Below, one piece after another: positions 48,504 through 57,739 of a stretch of DNA of 64,000 nt (position 1 is its first letter; each line of letters begins with the position of its first letter). The DNA is from CAWGMT01 sp963823675 (GTDB lineage Bacteria; Planctomycetota; Planctomycetia; Isosphaerales; Isosphaeraceae): contig CAWGMT010000004.1 in the NCBI GenBank assembly GCA_963823675.1, forward strand, positions 372,001 to 436,000. The letters run 5' to 3'. Below the pieces are notes generated by a model that saw only the letters and a program-made list of their open reading frames with translations, made no database searches and was not told where the DNA came from. The translations under genes and the position numbers were made by a program.

Positions 48504-49278
48504 CTAGGCACGTCTTTTCTCCAGCAGGTCGTCGATGGCGAGATACTCCTTGACCAGAGACAGGCCGCATCCCAAGGCGTGAGCCGTTTGCTCCGGGGTC
48601 GAGCCCCTCCAGTCGGCAGTGACGGACGCGATCGTACTGGCCAAGTAGCGATCGACCGCATCAAGGCTGTGGTAGGTCTCGCGAGCGACGATGTGCGGTT
48701 CCTTGCCTTCGGCGTATCGCTTCCAGCAAATAATGCGCTTATGAGTCAATCCTGTTCCGACATCGTGCAGAGTGGCGCGTCGTGGGAACGAGCGTGTTGG
48801 TGACTGCGCTCATGCTCGGCCAGCAACTTAGCAATCCGACTGTCGTCGGTGCTAAGCATCTCTGCGAGGTCGCAGTTGGAAAGCAATCCCCCCTGCTGGT
48901 GGGCCTGTTCGCACAGACGGATTGCCTTACGCAACAATCGTTGGGGAGCCGGCAGGCGATCGATACGCAGGTGCACGTCCTCGGCAGTGGAGACGTCGAG
49001 CAGTACTGGGACCAGCTCGGTATCGGCGATGCGTTGGTGACGAACGGGAGGGTTGTTGACGCTGACGGCCATCCAGAGTACCTGACCATGGGCGAGATGG
49101 TCTTTGGAACGCTGTGCTTGAAGACAACTTCGAGGATCATGTCGGCGCAGAGTTGGCAGATGCGGGGTCCGCCGATGCGTGGGAACTCCTTGACGATCCG
49201 GTGGGCGAGTGCGTTCCTCAAGGTTTTCTCGCAGAGCGGTCCGAAGCTGGTGCGAATCGAGTCAGGTTGTTTACTCAT
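48504..49278 (-). CDS. DUF1670 protein B, two frame changes
   Basis: Start ATG 49278 (MSKQPDSIRTSFGPLCEKTLRNALAH) overlaps the stop of the upstream DUF1670 gene by 8 bp; GGGAGGACCACC precedes it. Three frames are collinear: FPRIGGPRICQLCADMILEVV, then MAVSVNNPPVRHQRIADTELV with VLLDVSTAEDVHLRIDRL and LLSNCDLAEMLSTDDSRI, and finally LTHKRIICWKRYAEGKEPHIVARETYHSLDAVDRYL. Frames change near 49085 and 48770. The last parts look like helix-turn-helix units that read like DNA-binding, but there is no known activity. It is the shorter, divergent partner of the gene at 49271. Confidence 0.65.
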
Positions 49279-50120
49279 GGGTGGTCCTCCCACGAGTGAT
49301 TTTTTTTTCGCCGCCGCAGAAACCGATTCTGAGAAGCTCGTCCAGGTGGTAGGTCATGTTTCGATCGCGCTTGCATTCGGCCAGGATCTTGAGATAGGCC
49401 TTGATGAGGGAGACTCCGCGACGGAGGAGAAAGGCAATCTGGCCGGTTTGCATCTTCTTGCGGGCGAGCTGGGCGCAGCGAGTGAAGGTAGACAGGTAGT
49501 TGGCGACCGCTTCCGGAGAGTGGTGCATGATCTGGCAGATCTGCGAAGTGGTCTTACCTTGGAAGTGCAAGGCGGATGATTTGAGTGCGATGCGTGAGGA
49601 CTGGTCCAAGGTCGTGGAGCGTACTTCGCATCGGGATCAGGACGTCAGGATGAGCTTGGCGAACCACTTTCAGGTCGCGAGAGATGGTTCGTGGGGTGAC
49701 GAAGAAAACGCGATAGGCCAGGTCTTCGGCGGTGAGCAAGGCTCCTTGGCTGAGGGCCTGCTGGCAGAGATCGAGGATTCGAGCCTGGCGAAAGCCGGCT
49801 GGACCGTTTTTCTGGTACAAGAGGTCGTCGATCTTGCCGCGATGGAGGGACAGGCAGACGGTCTGCTTTTGGCAGTCGGCCACGGGCTTTCCGGCTGGCT
49901 CGTCAGCGGCCACGGCGAGCAGGGAGATCTTCCCAGGGGCAGGTTCGGCAGCAGTCGCGGAAATGAAGGGAAAGTAGACCTCTTTGACGACGGCCAGAAC
50001 AGCCACGGCCTCGAACGGGGAACAGTTAAGCCCCTGCTCAATTTCGGTTGTGAAGCGAGAATCGAGAGTCTTGGAATCGAGTCTCTCGATGACCTCGCGT
50101 TTTCGATTGCGAATACCCAT
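49271..50120 (-). CDS. DUF1670 protein A, frameshifted
   Basis: Frame 1 from ATG 50120: MGIRNRKREVIERLDSKTL, then EIEQGLNCSPFEAVAVLAVVKEVYFPF (DUF1670 signature), SLLAVAADEPAGKPVADCQ, ARILDLCQQALSQGALLTAEDLAYRVFFVTPRTISRDLKVV (HTH) and THRTQIIRLAL. The next frame picks up from about 49600 with QGKTTSQICQIMHHSPEAVANYLSTFTRC and LARKKMQTGQIAFLLRRGVSLIKAYLKI. Together about 275 residues. DUF1670 genes occur in multiple copies in planctomycetes, Chloroflexi and methanogens. The repeated HTH-like design suggests DNA binding, perhaps linked to mobile DNA, but the function is unknown. Confidence 0.72.
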
Positions 50121-50183
50121 CGGGTGCTCCTTCTAAACAGGTGTCGACCGAGTTTATCCGGTCAGACATATGTCTAGAAGGGA

Positions 50184-50270
50184 GCGTGGGAATGCCTCCG
50201 TGGCCGCTCTGCGGCCCTTTGGCGGGACGGGACGACGCGGAGCGTCGAAGAGGGCATTCCCACGCAGAGC
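50184..50270. repeat. 93-bp palindromic repeat, upstream of IS4 transposase
   Basis: GCGTGGGAATGCC at the left faces GGCATTCCCACGC at the right around a GC-rich core (GGCCGCTCTGCGGCC and GACGCGGAGCGTC are smaller hairpins). It is a near-identical copy of 51852-51944. Beyond it, AGCGCTTGTCATTCCTG (50268-50284) is the inverted match of the sequence just before the other copy. Confidence 0.88.
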
Positions 50271-50350
50271 GCTTGTCATTCCTGAGAATTTGGTATCATG
50301 GTTGGCTGAATGTTACCAGCAGACTCATGGATGTAGCCAACTATGTTCAC

Positions 50351-51813
50351 ATGGATGTCAATTCACAACGCCCCGCCAGGGGACTGGGCTCGCGCAGTTC
50401 GATGGGATCAGGGTCGGCAATTGCGCCCGGAGGAAGCGGATCATGGCGTTGGCGAAGGCGCTTGCCGAGCAGCCTGGCAAGATGATCCCCGAACTCTTCA
50501 GCCGCAAGTACGACATCGACGCCACTTACGACCTCCTCGACGAACGCGAGGTGGTCCCGGATGCAATCCAGGCGCGTCATCGCCGACTGGTGATGGCCGA
50601 GCTCCGCACGCCCGGTCGATACCTCCTCTTGGAGGACACGACCTTTCCCTCCTACTCCCATCGCAAGCAGCCGATACCCGGGCTGGGACCGATTGGTGAT
50701 TCGGAGCCGGGGCAGCAGGGCTTTCTCCTTCACTCGATTCTCGCGGTGCGTGCTCCCCTCTCGTCCGTACCGGACGCAAGCGGGCATCGCCCACCGGTGA
50801 CGATCCTGGGGCTGGCCGACCAGCAATACCTGATTCGCTCCCCCAGGGATCCGGAGACGCCGAAGCAGGCCGGATCGCGGCAGCGGCAGATCCGGGATCG
50901 AGAGTCGGACCGCTGGCTCGACTCGGGCACCCGCATCGGGCGCGCACCGAGCGATCCGGCGGTCCGCTGGGTGCGGGTCGCCGATCGCGAGGCGGATATT
51001 TATGAGTTTATGGCGTCCTGTCGAGCATTGGGCCACGGCTTCGTGATCCGGGTCAGTCAGAATCGCGTTCTGCTCAATCCGGCCGATGGTAAGCGGCTCG
51101 GGCTGGTCTTCGAGCACATCACGAGCGTGGCACCGCTGGGGGGGATGTATCTGGAACTGCGTGGCCGTGACGGGCAGCCCGCGCGTCGAGCGAAGCTGCT
51201 GATTAGTTGTGGCCCGGTGCGCGTCAAAGCGCCGGAGCGCGCGGGCCAAGCGGCCGGTACGGGGGAGCCGATCGACTGCTGGTTCATCCGGGTCTGGGAG
51301 GCAGATCCACCTGGGGGCGTCGAGGCGTTGGAATGGGTGCTGTACACCGACTTGCCGACCGAGAGCTTTAGCGCGGTGGTGGTGGTCGTGATGGACTACG
51401 CCACACGCTTTCTGATCGAGGAGTTTCACAAGGGCCTCAAGACCGGCATGAAGGTGGAGAAATTGCAGTTGGAGCGGGCCAACCGATTGTTCGCGGCGAT
51501 CGCAGTGATGAGCGTGGTGGCGCTGCGGCTGCTGGACCTGCGCGAGCTGGGCCGCGACTACCCAGATGCTCCCGCGACGTGCACGGGTCTCGACGAGTTG
51601 GAGCTGCAGATACTCAGTCTGGCGACGGAGCGCGACCTGACGACGGTGGCGGAGGTGCTGCTCGCCCTGGGACGGCTCGGAGGCCACATGAACCGCCGCC
51701 GAGATGGGATGCCGGGCTGGATCACGCTGTGGCGAGGCATGAAGGAGCTCCGGCTCCTCGTGAGAGGGGCTAAGCTTGAGCGTGCGAGAATGACTGCACA
51801 TGTGCACTATTAG
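50351..51813 (+). CDS. IS4-family (Tn5-like) transposase, N-terminal frame changes
   Basis: The start is probably ATG 50351 (MDVNSQRP). The expected N-terminus is spread over three frames (MDVNSQRP / PGDWARA / AQFDGIRVGN), so two small indels lie at about 50372 and 50400. From there one frame reads RRKRIMALAKALAEQPGKMIPELF (DNA-binding N-terminal domain). The core is LLLEDTTFPSYSH (first Asp), WVRVADREADIYEFM (second Asp) and YATRFLIEEFHKGLKTG (Y-x2-R-x3-E-x6-K signature with catalytic Glu). The C-terminus (LELQILSLATERDLTTVAEVLLALGRLGGH) resembles the Tn5 dimerisation part. Complete apart from the N-terminus; palindromic repeats flank it. Confidence 0.87.
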
Positions 51814-51851
51814 CAACAATAGCGTGCACGCACTATTCCAGGAATGACAAG

Positions 51852-51944
51852 CGCTCTGCGTGGGAATGCCTCCGTGGCCGCTCTGCGGCCCTTTGGCGGG
51901 ACGGGACGACGCGGAGCGTCGAAGAGGGCATTCCCACGCAGAGC
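51852..51944. repeat. 93-bp palindromic repeat, downstream of IS4 transposase
   Basis: GCTCTGCGTGGGAATGCC ... GGCATTCCCACGCAGAGC, a full palindrome with inner hairpins; the core is in the same orientation as the copy at 50184. CAGGAATGACAAGCGCT before it mirrors the sequence after the first copy, so the transposase gene is bracketed by a 17-bp inverted match plus the two repeats. Confidence 0.88.
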
Positions 51945-52071
51945 GAGGGAACGAGTTTCTCCGCCAGGTTCCGCCCGGGGGCAAAGCCTGCCGCCCGATT
52001 TCCTTGCTACAGGGTCGATTTGCGTCCCGACTCTTTCGAGCGTTGCGGAAATAGGGTAACTTCTTGGCGGA

Positions 52072-52246
52072 GCGCCGGGCACGGAGGCCCGGCCCACTGA
52101 AAAAACGCGCCGGGCACGCAGGCCCGCCCACTGAGAGAAGGCGCGGGGCACGGAGGACCGGCCCAATGAGAAAACGCGCGGGGCACGGAGACCCGGCCCA
52201 CTGAGAAAACGCGCGGGGCACGGAGGCCCGGCCCAATGAGAGAACG
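52072..52246. repeat. Five tandem ~34-bp repeats
   Basis: Units of the form GCGCGGGGCACGGAGGCC, then CGGCCCACTGAGAAAAC, lengths 34 to 38 bp, with scattered substitutions. They precede the Hen1 gene by about 110 bp. They are read on the minus strand as a spurious repeating peptide (GRASVPRAFSQWAG). No gene lies between the IS4 transposase and Hen1. Confidence 0.87.
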
Positions 52247-52359
52247 GATAAGAAATCCAGTGGAGCGGGCGTCCCTGCCCGCCTTCGGAGTTTACCTGCG
52301 CGCAACGCTCGGTAAGTGCGAAATCAGGAAGCCTGTTGCGACGCCGGTGGGAGATTTCC

Positions 52360-53756
52360 ATGCTGCTGTCGATCACGACAACCCGCCGGCCGGCGACCGA
52401 CCTGGGATTCTTGCTGCACAAGCACCCGGGCCGGTTCCAGACCTTCGAGCTGAGCTTCGGCAAGTCGCACGTGTTCTACCCCGAGGCATCCGCCGATCGG
52501 TGCACGGGGTGTCTGTTGCTCGACGTCGATCCGGTGGGAATCGTCCGAGGCAAACAATCCGAGGGCCGATCGCTCATGGGTCAGTACGTCAATGACCGTC
52601 CCTACGCCGCCTCGTCGTTTTTGAGCGTGGCCATCGCCCAGGTATTCGGCTCGGCGCTCCAGGGCGCTGTCGCGAGCGGCCCGAGCTGGTGGCGACTCGA
52701 TTTCCCTTCTCTGTCAAGATCGACGTCCTGCCGGTGCGGGGCGGCCAGAGGTTCCTGCACGCCGTCTTCGAGCCGCTGGGATACTCGGTCGAGGCCGCCG
52801 GCCACCCGCTCGACGGCCAGTTTCCTGAGTGGGGGGAAAGCCCCTATTATTCGGTGACTATCGACACGGAGACGATGCTCTCGGAGCTTTTAACCCACCT
52901 CTACGTCCTCATTCCAGTTTTCGACAACCAGAAGCACTATTTCGTCGGTGAGGACGAGATGGAGAAGCTCCTGGCCAAGGGAAGCGGTTGGCTGGCGCGT
53001 CATCCCGAGCGCGAAGAGATCACCCGGCGCTACCTCAAGTTTCGATCGAGTCTCTACCGTCAAGCGCTCGCCCGTCTTGTGGCCGGCGAGGGACTACCCG
53101 AGGACGAGGCCGACGATCGGCCGTGCGACGCCGTCGAGGATAAGCTCGAGCAGCCCCTGAGCTTGAACGAACAGCGGCTCGGGGCCGTGCTGGCCGCGCT
53201 GCGCTCCAGCGGCGCTCGACGCGTGGTCGACCTGGGCTGCGGCGAAGGCAAGCTCCTGCGGGAATTGCTCAAGGACACGCAATTCGAACAAATCGTGGGC
53301 ATGGATGTGTCGATCCGTTCACTCGAGTTGGCCCGCGACCGGCTCAAGCTCGACCGCCTTTCCGAAAAGCAAGCGGCGCGAATCGAGCTGATCCACGGGT
53401 CGCTCGTCTACCGTGACCGAAGGCTCGAGGGTTTCGACGCCGCCGCGGTCGTTGAGGTCGTCGAGCACCTCGATCCACCCCGACTCCTGGCGTTCGAGCG
53501 CGTCCTGTTCGCGTTGGTCCGACCCAAGACCGTGGTGCTCACCACGCCGAACCGCGAGTATAACGTGAAATGGGAGAACGTCGGAGCCGAACGGTTGCGC
53601 CATCCGGACCACCGTTTCGAGTGGGCCCGGCCCGAGTTTGAGGAGTGGCGCGCGGCGTGGCCGTGCGCCATGGCTACGTCGTTCGGTTCCTCCCGGTCGG
53701 ACCGAATGACGAGACGGTCGGCGCCGACCCAGATGGGAGTCTTCGATCGTGATTGA
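52360..53756 (+). CDS. hen1: 3'-terminal RNA ribose 2'-O-methyltransferase Hen1, three frame changes
   Basis: ATG 52360 (MLLSITTTRRPATDLGFLLHKHPGRFQTFELSFG) with GTGGGAG upstream. The N-terminal domain runs to SVAIAQVFGSALQGAVASG, where the frame changes (~52676) to RPELVATRFPFSVKIDVLPVRGG. The C-terminal methyltransferase has VVDLGCGEGKLLREL (SAM motif), EVVEHLDPPRLLAFERVLF (ExxEH, the Mn-binding signature of Hen1) and TPNREYNVKWEN. Between ~53650 and ~53735 the family sequence (GVAVRHGYVVRFLPVGPND) is in another frame, after which the first frame returns (PTQMGVFDRD): two compensating indels. Hen1 methylates the 2'-OH at a cleavage site so that Pnkp-sealed RNAs resist re-cutting. It is the first gene of the RNA-repair pair. 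Confidence 0.85.
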
Positions 53757-53960
53757 TTCGCTCTGGAATCCATCGCGGTCCGCTCCGACCGATGATCCCC
53801 GATCGGTTGACGAGTTGGTCTCGGCTGCGCTTTGCGATCGGGATGAGGACGTCTACTGGAACGTGGTCTACGCGTTGCAACGAGAGGAAGCCATTCGGGC
53901 CTGCTCTTCGACGTGTGGCGGGACAGCCGGCCTCAGCTCGACATACACCGAGGTATAACC
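53749..53960 (+). pseudogene. Fragment between Hen1 and Pnkp, HEAT-repeat-like
   Basis: The ORF starts near the Hen1 stop (MIDSLWNPSRSAPTDDPRSVDELVSAALCDRDEDVYWNVVYALQR) and loses frame after YALQR; another frame continues RRGSHSGLLFDVWRDSRPQLDIHRG. The first part resembles the start of small HEAT-repeat proteins (pattern LVxxAL..DED.YW.VV..L..RG). It is short and ends before Pnkp, so I treat it as a remnant. Recognition is weak. Confidence 0.4.
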
Positions 53961-54021
53961 TTCGGCTCGACTCGTCCGGGATCGACCTGCGACTCGAAAA
54001 CCCAAACTATCCTTCGCCAAG

Positions 54022-55119
54022 ATGCCCATCAAGATTCCCAGTCTCAGCCTCGTCGTCCTGATTGGCCCGACCGGCTCGGGCAAGAGCACGTTCGCGCGGA
54101 AACATTTTCGGTCCACCGAGATTCTCAATTCCGACTCGTGCCGGGCGATGGTCAGCGACGACGAAAACGACCAGGCGGTCTCGGCCGATGCCTTCTCAGT
54201 GCTGCACTTCATCGCCGCCAAACGGCTCGCCTTGGGAAAGCTCACCGTGATCGACGCGACGAATGTCCAGCCCGAAGCTCGCAAGCCGGCGGCCGAGCTG
54301 GCGAGGACGTACCACTGCCCGCTGGTGGCCATCGTGCTGGACCTGCCCGAGCGGATCTGCCAGGAGCGGAATGAGCTGCGGAAGGACCGCAACTTTGGCC
54401 CTCACGTCATCCGCAACCAGAAATCGCAGTTGCGCCGCTCGCTCGTGGGTCTTGACCGGGAAGGTTTCCGGCACGTGTTCGTGCTGAAGACTCCCGAGGA
54501 GATCGAGCAGGCCGTCATCGAACGCGTTCCGCTCTGGACCGACAAGCGGGCCGAGCATGGGCCGTTTGACGTGATCGGCGATGTGCACGGGTGCTGCGAC
54601 GAGCTCGAGAGACTGCTGGAGCGCCTGGGTTATCGCGAGGCCCGACTCGACGAAGACGACCCGGTCTGGGGATCTCGCGGCTACGTCCACCCCGCTGGCC
54701 GTAAGGCCGTGTTCCTGGGCGATCTGGTCGATCGCGGGCCGCGCATTCTGGATACGGTGCGGCTGGTGCGGAACATGGTGCGGTGGGGCGCCGCGATCTG
54801 CGTGCCCGGCAACCACGACTCCAAGCTCGTGCGCCAGCTCAGGGGCCGGAACGTCCAGATCACCCACGGCCTGGCCGATACGCTGGCGGAGCTCGACGCG
54901 ATTCCCGAGGAAGTGCGCGCTCCATACCGGAACGCACTCGCCGAGTTCCTCGACAGCCTGGTGAGCCATTATGTTCTTGACGACGGCAAGCTGGTCGTCG
55001 CCCACGCCGGCATGAAGCAAGCGATGCAGGGGCGAGCGTCGGCGCGGGTACGTGAATTCGCCCTTTACGGCGAGACCAGCGTCGAGACCGACGAGTTCGG
55101 CTTGCCGCTTCGCATGTGA
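54022..55119 (+). CDS. pnkp: Polynucleotide kinase-phosphatase Pnkp, kinase and part of phosphatase only
   Basis: 365 residues from ATG 54022. Residues ~1-170 are the 5'-OH polynucleotide kinase: Walker A GPTGSGKSTF (~14-23), NSDSCR (~37), LTVIDATNVQPEARKPA. Residues ~180-355 are the binuclear metallophosphatase: GDVHGCCDELERLL, FLGDLVDRGP, CVPGNHDSK and LVVAHAGMKQAM, then REFALYGETSVETDEFGLPLRM and stop. Family members are 850-870 residues with a C-terminal RNA ligase. Here everything between LPLR and the last ~85 residues is gone, including the GHT motif that supplies a further phosphatase ligand and the whole KxDG nucleotidyltransferase core. The kinase should work; ligation cannot. It is the partner of Hen1 just upstream. 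Confidence 0.88.
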   Translation: MPIKIPSLSLVVLIGPTGSGKSTFARKHFRSTEILNSDSCRAMVSDDENDQAVSADAFSVLHFIAAKRLALGKLTVIDATNVQPEARKPAAELARTYHCPLVAIVLDLPERICQERNELRKDRNFGPHVIRNQKSQLRRSLVGLDREGFRHVFVLKTPEEIEQAVIERVPLWTDKRAEHGPFDVIGDVHGCCDELERLLERLGYREARLDEDDPVWGSRGYVHPAGRKAVFLGDLVDRGPRILDTVRLVRNMVRWGAAICVPGNHDSKLVRQLRGRNVQITHGLADTLAELDAIPEEVRAPYRNALAEFLDSLVSHYVLDDGKLVVAHAGMKQAMQGRASARVREFALYGETSVETDEFGLPLRM

Positions 55120-55376
55120 ACGACTTGACCAGCCAGGCGGAAGGCATTGCCTGGTGGGCTAGCCTGACCGAACAAGGCGGCGAAGGGATGGTGGTCAAGC
55201 CGCTCGAGTTTCTCCACCGGGGCCCGCGCGGCCTGGCCCAGCCCGCCGTCAAGTGCCGCGGCCGCGAGTATCTGCGGATCATCTACGGCCCCGAATACAC
55301 CTCTCCCGAAAACAGCACTGCCTCCTTGCGATCTCGACCCACGGGTGGTGGAATCGATCGTGAGTTAACCGAATGA
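55116..55376 (+). pseudogene. C-terminal remnant of the Pnkp ligase domain
   Basis: The frame reads NDLTSQAEGIAWWASLTEQGGEGMVVKPLEF and then GPRGLAQPAVKCRGREYLRIIYGPEYTSPEN, the conserved C-terminus of the Pnkp ligase (motifs EGMVVKP and KCRGREYLRIIYGPEY). It is in a different frame from the Pnkp ORF. Sequence similarity ends after YTSPEN. The junction at about 55110-55118 marks an internal deletion of an estimated 350-400 residues, by comparison with normal Pnkp length. Confidence 0.85.
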
Positions 55377-55433
55377 GATGTGATTCGGCAAGGTCCTGGT
55401 CGCCGCGTTCGGCTTGGGAGGGTGGTAAGTCTC

Positions 55434-56513
55434 ATGGGACGGATGGTTCGTCGAATGCTCGCGTTCTTGATGTTGCTCGTGCCGGCCGCCGTGATGGGAC
55501 GTGCCGGCGAGAAGCCCGAGGCCCCGTTCGTGGCGGCGGCCATCGACAGCAGTTTGACGACGGACTCCACACACATCCGCCAGTTTGCCTTCGACGGTGA
55601 TTCCGCCACGTTCTTCGCGTCGGCGCAGAACGCCGGCACTTCGGACCACGTCACGCTCGTGTTCGAGAGCCCGGTCACCGTCGAGTCGATCGCGGTCGCC
55701 ACCGGCCGGCCCGACGGCAGCGACCGGATGACGGCGGCCACTGTCGAGGTTTCGACCGACGGCAAGGCGTTCGACCCGCCGCGCTCGCTCGCGGACGGCC
55801 AGAAGCTGAGCAGTCCGACTGGGCCCAAGCTCAAGGCCGTGCGGTTCAGGCCCGGAGCCGATCTGAAGCACCCGCTCGTTCTCCGCGACATCACGATCGA
55901 GTCGAGCCCGCGGGCCGCCGTCTTCAAGTACCCCGTCGAAGTCGCCGTCAACGTGGCCGACGCACCCGAGATGAAGGAATGGGCCGAGAAGACCGCACGA
56001 ATCTGCGAACGGGCCTACCCGATGATCAACGAGGAGCTCAAAAGTGACGGGTTCAAGCCGGCAAGTTTGATCAAGATGTCGCTCAAGAAGAGCTACCGCG
56101 GCGTGGCCGCGGCCGGCGGGGGCCGCATCACGGGCTCGGTCAATTACTTCAAGGACCATCCGGCCGACGTCGGCGCGATGGTTCACGAGACCGTGCACAT
56201 CGTGCAGCGCTATCGCGGCCGCGGCAATCCCTCCTGGCTGGTCGAGGGAGTCGCCGACTATGTGCGGTTCTTCAAGTTCGAGCCGGGCAAGCTGGGCAAG
56301 ATCAACCCCGAGCGCGCACATTACAACCGGAGCTATCGCGTGACCGCGGCGTTCCTGGCCTACCTGGTCGAGAAATATGACCCGAAAATCGTGCTCAAGC
56401 TCAACCAGAGAATGAGAGCGGGAACCTACAAACCGGAGCTCTTCAATCAGCTCACAGGCAAGAGCGTCGAGGACCTGGACAGCGAGTGGCGCGGCACGCT
56501 CAAGAAAGGCTAA
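55434..56513 (+). CDS. Secreted basic secretory protein (BSP)-like metalloprotein
   Basis: ATG 55434 (MGRMVRRMLAFLMLLVPAAVMGRAG) gives a signal peptide; GGGAGGGTGG is upstream. Residues ~35-160 form an F5/8-type-C-like (discoidin) domain (FAFDGDSATFFASAQNAGTSDHVTLVFESPVTVESIAVATGR). Residues ~165-359 are the BSP fold: AVNVADAPEMKEWAEKTARICERAYPMINEEL, GRITGSVNYFKDHPADVGAMVHETVHIVQRYRG. HETVH is a HExxH zinc site, followed by GNPSWLVEGVADYVRF with the third-ligand-type residues. Plant BSPs and bacterial homologues are presumed zinc proteases. It is probably a secreted peptidase in envelope turnover; the substrate is unknown. Confidence 0.82.
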   Translation: MGRMVRRMLAFLMLLVPAAVMGRAGEKPEAPFVAAAIDSSLTTDSTHIRQFAFDGDSATFFASAQNAGTSDHVTLVFESPVTVESIAVATGRPDGSDRMTAATVEVSTDGKAFDPPRSLADGQKLSSPTGPKLKAVRFRPGADLKHPLVLRDITIESSPRAAVFKYPVEVAVNVADAPEMKEWAEKTARICERAYPMINEELKSDGFKPASLIKMSLKKSYRGVAAAGGGRITGSVNYFKDHPADVGAMVHETVHIVQRYRGRGNPSWLVEGVADYVRFFKFEPGKLGKINPERAHYNRSYRVTAAFLAYLVEKYDPKIVLKLNQRMRAGTYKPELFNQLTGKSVEDLDSEWRGTLKKG

Positions 56514-56581
56514 GGCGCGGCGCGAAATCAGCGTCACCTTTCGCTTCGCGAAAGAAAGTTTGTCGCCTTTCGCTCCGCGAA

Positions 56582-57739
56582 TCAAAGCTTCCAGGCGACG
56601 CCCCAGCGGGGCCGCTCGTGGTGCCAGCCGAGCAGTTCGCGCCGCGGGTAGTAGAAATTGCCCAGGACTCGCATTAACACGATCGAGCACCACGCGACGG
56701 CGGCCCAGGAGACCAGGCAGGCGAGGAGGTAGATCCAGAAATGACCTGGCCTGAGCAAGAGCGCCAACGAAAAAGCCGCCTGGCTCAGGCCGACTGTCCC
56801 GAGCGCGAATGCGCAGAGCAAGAGGACGGAGCTTCCCACGCGGAACAGCGCGCCGATCACGTTCGGCGGCTTCGCCGCCAGGGCGTGGTCGTGCAAAAAA
56901 GACATCAAAAGTGCCATCAAGATGTAAGGAAATCCGAGCAGAAAGAGCATGAGGGCGACGGGCCGGCTCCACGACTCGGCCGAGGTCTGGAATGCGCAGA
57001 AGATGAGAAACGGCAGCAGGCCGACGGATGCTCCCAGGCCGAGCCAGACGAACCATGGACTCAGGCCGTTAAGAAAACCGTCGAAATTTCGATCCGGGGT
57101 GCGCGGCGGCGTGGTGTCTCCCATGGCGCTTGAGACCAGGACGCGCCCCAGGTATTGCAGCCAGTACAGCAGGCCCAAGGGCAGCAGGAAAAGGGCGGGC
57201 AGAATCGAGATCAGAGCGATGAATTTACCAAGCGTCGGCGCTCCCATGGAATCGGCATCTCCCATGATCGCCAGGCAGTACTCCGGGACCAGAATGACGA
57301 AGACCCAGCAAACCACGCTCAAGATCGCAATCACGCTCATGCACTCGATGCTGCGCAGGGGGTAGAGGAAGCTGGCAAACCAGTTTGTCTCCGGGAGCTT
57401 GAGCACCGGCAAGAGCCCATCGGCCATCGGTGCCGCGGGGCCGATTGCGGCCGCTCGCGCAGGCGCGCCAGGGTTTTTGCTCGAGGTCATGCGCTTTCGC
57501 CGGCCGACGGCGGGCTCGAACGCCGGCCGGATCTGATAGCCGGCCGCGATGGGCTCGCGTTTGCCGCCGGCCTTGGCGTTCCGGGTCTCGGCGTTCTCGG
57601 CCGGCGACGGCGGCGGCGCAACCAGGCCCGGCACCTGAAGGCGACGCCCGCACCTCGGGCAGCGGCCGACTCTTCCGGGCGTAGCGCCAGGGGCTTTGAC
57701 TTGCTCGCCACAGGGGCAAATCAGGATTTGTATTGTCAT
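56582..57739 (-). CDS. Zinc-ribbon membrane protein of unknown function
   Basis: Start ATG 57739 (MTIQILICPCGEQVKAPG). The N-terminal zinc ribbon is CPCGEQVKAPGATPGRVGRCPRCGRRLQVPG (four cysteines), followed by a proline/alanine linker (~35-110). From residue ~125 there are five or six hydrophobic segments (SVIAILSVVCWVFVILV, IALISILPALFLLPLGLLYWL, WLGLGASVGLLPFLIFC, LMLFLLGFPYILMALLMSF and others). The helix pattern resembles YIP1/DUF4013-like planctomycete proteins. The C-terminus GWHHERPRWGVAWKL is cytoplasmic-looking. No partner is evident. Upstream, TTGATC and TACAAT near 57875-57900 on the minus strand could be a promoter. Confidence 0.62.
   Translation of the reverse strand: MTIQILICPCGEQVKAPGATPGRVGRCPRCGRRLQVPGLVAPPPSPAENAETRNAKAGGKREPIAAGYQIRPAFEPAVGRRKRMTSSKNPGAPARAAAIGPAAPMADGLLPVLKLPETNWFASFLYPLRSIECMSVIAILSVVCWVFVILVPEYCLAIMGDADSMGAPTLGKFIALISILPALFLLPLGLLYWLQYLGRVLVSSAMGDTTPPRTPDRNFDGFLNGLSPWFVWLGLGASVGLLPFLIFCAFQTSAESWSRPVALMLFLLGFPYILMALLMSFLHDHALAAKPPNVIGALFRVGSSVLLLCAFALGTVGLSQAAFSLALLLRPGHFWIYLLACLVSWAAVAWCSIVLMRVLGNFYYPRRELLGWHHERPRWGVAWKL

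Noticed and set aside
51844..52463. Minus-strand ORFs with SVPRAFSQWAG repeats
   Set aside because: Products of the 34-bp tandem repeats; no homology and no ribosome site.
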